DNA from: Nitzschia sp. DOCU1
Taxonomy: Eukaryota > Bacillariophyta > Bacillariophyceae > Bacillariales > Bacillariaceae
Length of the DNA: 64,000 bases
Reading direction: 5' to 3'
Assembly (NCBI GenBank): GCA_951394045.1
Contig: OX595997.1
Span: 806,001-870,000, forward strand
Under the pieces are notes generated by a model. That model made no database searches. It saw only the letters and a program-made list of their open reading frames with translations, and was not told where the DNA came from. Below, piece by piece: positions 63,709-64,000 of this stretch. The stretch's first letter is position 1; each line of letters starts with the position of its first letter. Both the position numbers and the translations under genes were made by a program.

Positions 63709-64000
63709 ATGTCGTCAACCATGTCGCTCAGCAACAAGAAGTGGCCCATCCTTCTCTTGGGTATCTTTTTGTCGACCGCATCGATCGGAGAGGCTTTTTC
63801 CGCATCTATCGCATCACGAGCCTTTACAAGAGTCAATAGTAACGATGTGGTGGACAAACCCAAACTCATTCTGATCGGTGGTTGCAGCGGCACGGGCAAA
63901 AGTACCTTTGGAATGAGTGTCGCCTTGGATCAAGGGATTCTCAAGTGCATTTCGACTGACACTATTCGTTCCGTCATGAGAAGTTTCGTGGACAAGGACA
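63709..64000 (+). CDS. 2-phosphoglycerate-kinase-like P-loop protein, plastid leader (partial)
   Basis: Starts at ATG 63709-63711 and runs off the window after about 97 codons. Residues 13-30 form a hydrophobic signal (PILLLGIFLSTASIGEAF) with an ASAF-like junction AF|SAS, followed by a Ser/Arg-rich transit region. A P-loop GGCSGTGKST lies at about 57-66, then ISTDTIRSVMRSFVDKD. The STD-x-IR-x-MRSF block after a GGxSGxGKS loop is characteristic of archaeal 2-phosphoglycerate kinase and the plant LPA1-type proteins implicated in phytate metabolism. The predicted plastid location is inferred from the leader. Confidence 0.75.
   Translation, partial: MSSTMSLSNKKWPILLLGIFLSTASIGEAFSASIASRAFTRVNSNDVVDKPKLILIGGCSGTGKSTFGMSVALDQGILKCISTDTIRSVMRSFVDKD

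Overview
This window is nuclear DNA of a eukaryote, most likely a diatom and probably a pennate one. Short GT-AG introns (77 to 314 nt) interrupt otherwise intron-poor genes. Several N-termini combine a hydrophobic signal peptide with an ASAF-like Ala/Ser-aromatic motif, which is the bipartite plastid-targeting signature of diatoms and relatives (MutS2 at 1-1710, Nudix at 8251-8922, CcdA at 19283-20338, an unknown at 46251-47081, a P-loop kinase at 63709-64000). A class II aldolase also fits. The species cannot be fixed from the sequence alone.

Layout. 1-9 kb: a plastid-type MutS2 (C-terminus outside the window), a secreted alpha/beta-hydrolase, and a MYND zinc-finger gene flanked by two paralogous Nudix hydrolases. 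9.9-19.2 kb: one uninterrupted 3098-residue ORF that joins a P-loop GTPase domain, a J domain, a SecA-type translocase motor and two von Willebrand A domains. This is the most unusual gene here. 19.3-22.8 kb: a thylakoid CcdA-type thiol transporter and a class II fructose-bisphosphate aldolase with a hydrophobic tail. 22.8-26.6 kb: gene-poor.

26.6-29.6 kb and 52.7-55.9 kb form a large inverted duplication. Each arm carries a V-ATPase proteolipid (subunit c) gene convergent with an F-box-like gene. The two V-ATPase copies encode identical proteins and share nearly identical introns, whereas the F-box copies and the intergenic DNA have diverged. The 23 kb between the arms holds an SR-type splicing factor, a disordered repeat protein, a TLC-domain membrane protein, a calmodulin-like gene, a 1448-residue nuclear-looking unknown, a repeat-rich gene-poor stretch (42-45 kb), two small unknowns, mitochondrial bL34 and the AP-3 beta adaptin.

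56-64 kb: molybdopterin synthase small subunit (MoaD/MOCS2A), a 761-residue unknown, a type I Hsp40 that has lost one of its two zinc centres, a C2H2 zinc-finger protein with a membrane segment, and the start of a plastid-targeted 2-phosphoglycerate-kinase-like gene. Genes mostly alternate in strand with short convergent 3' gaps (63-300 nt) and divergent promoters of 0.4-1 kb. No operons, rRNA, tRNA or CRISPR arrays were seen.
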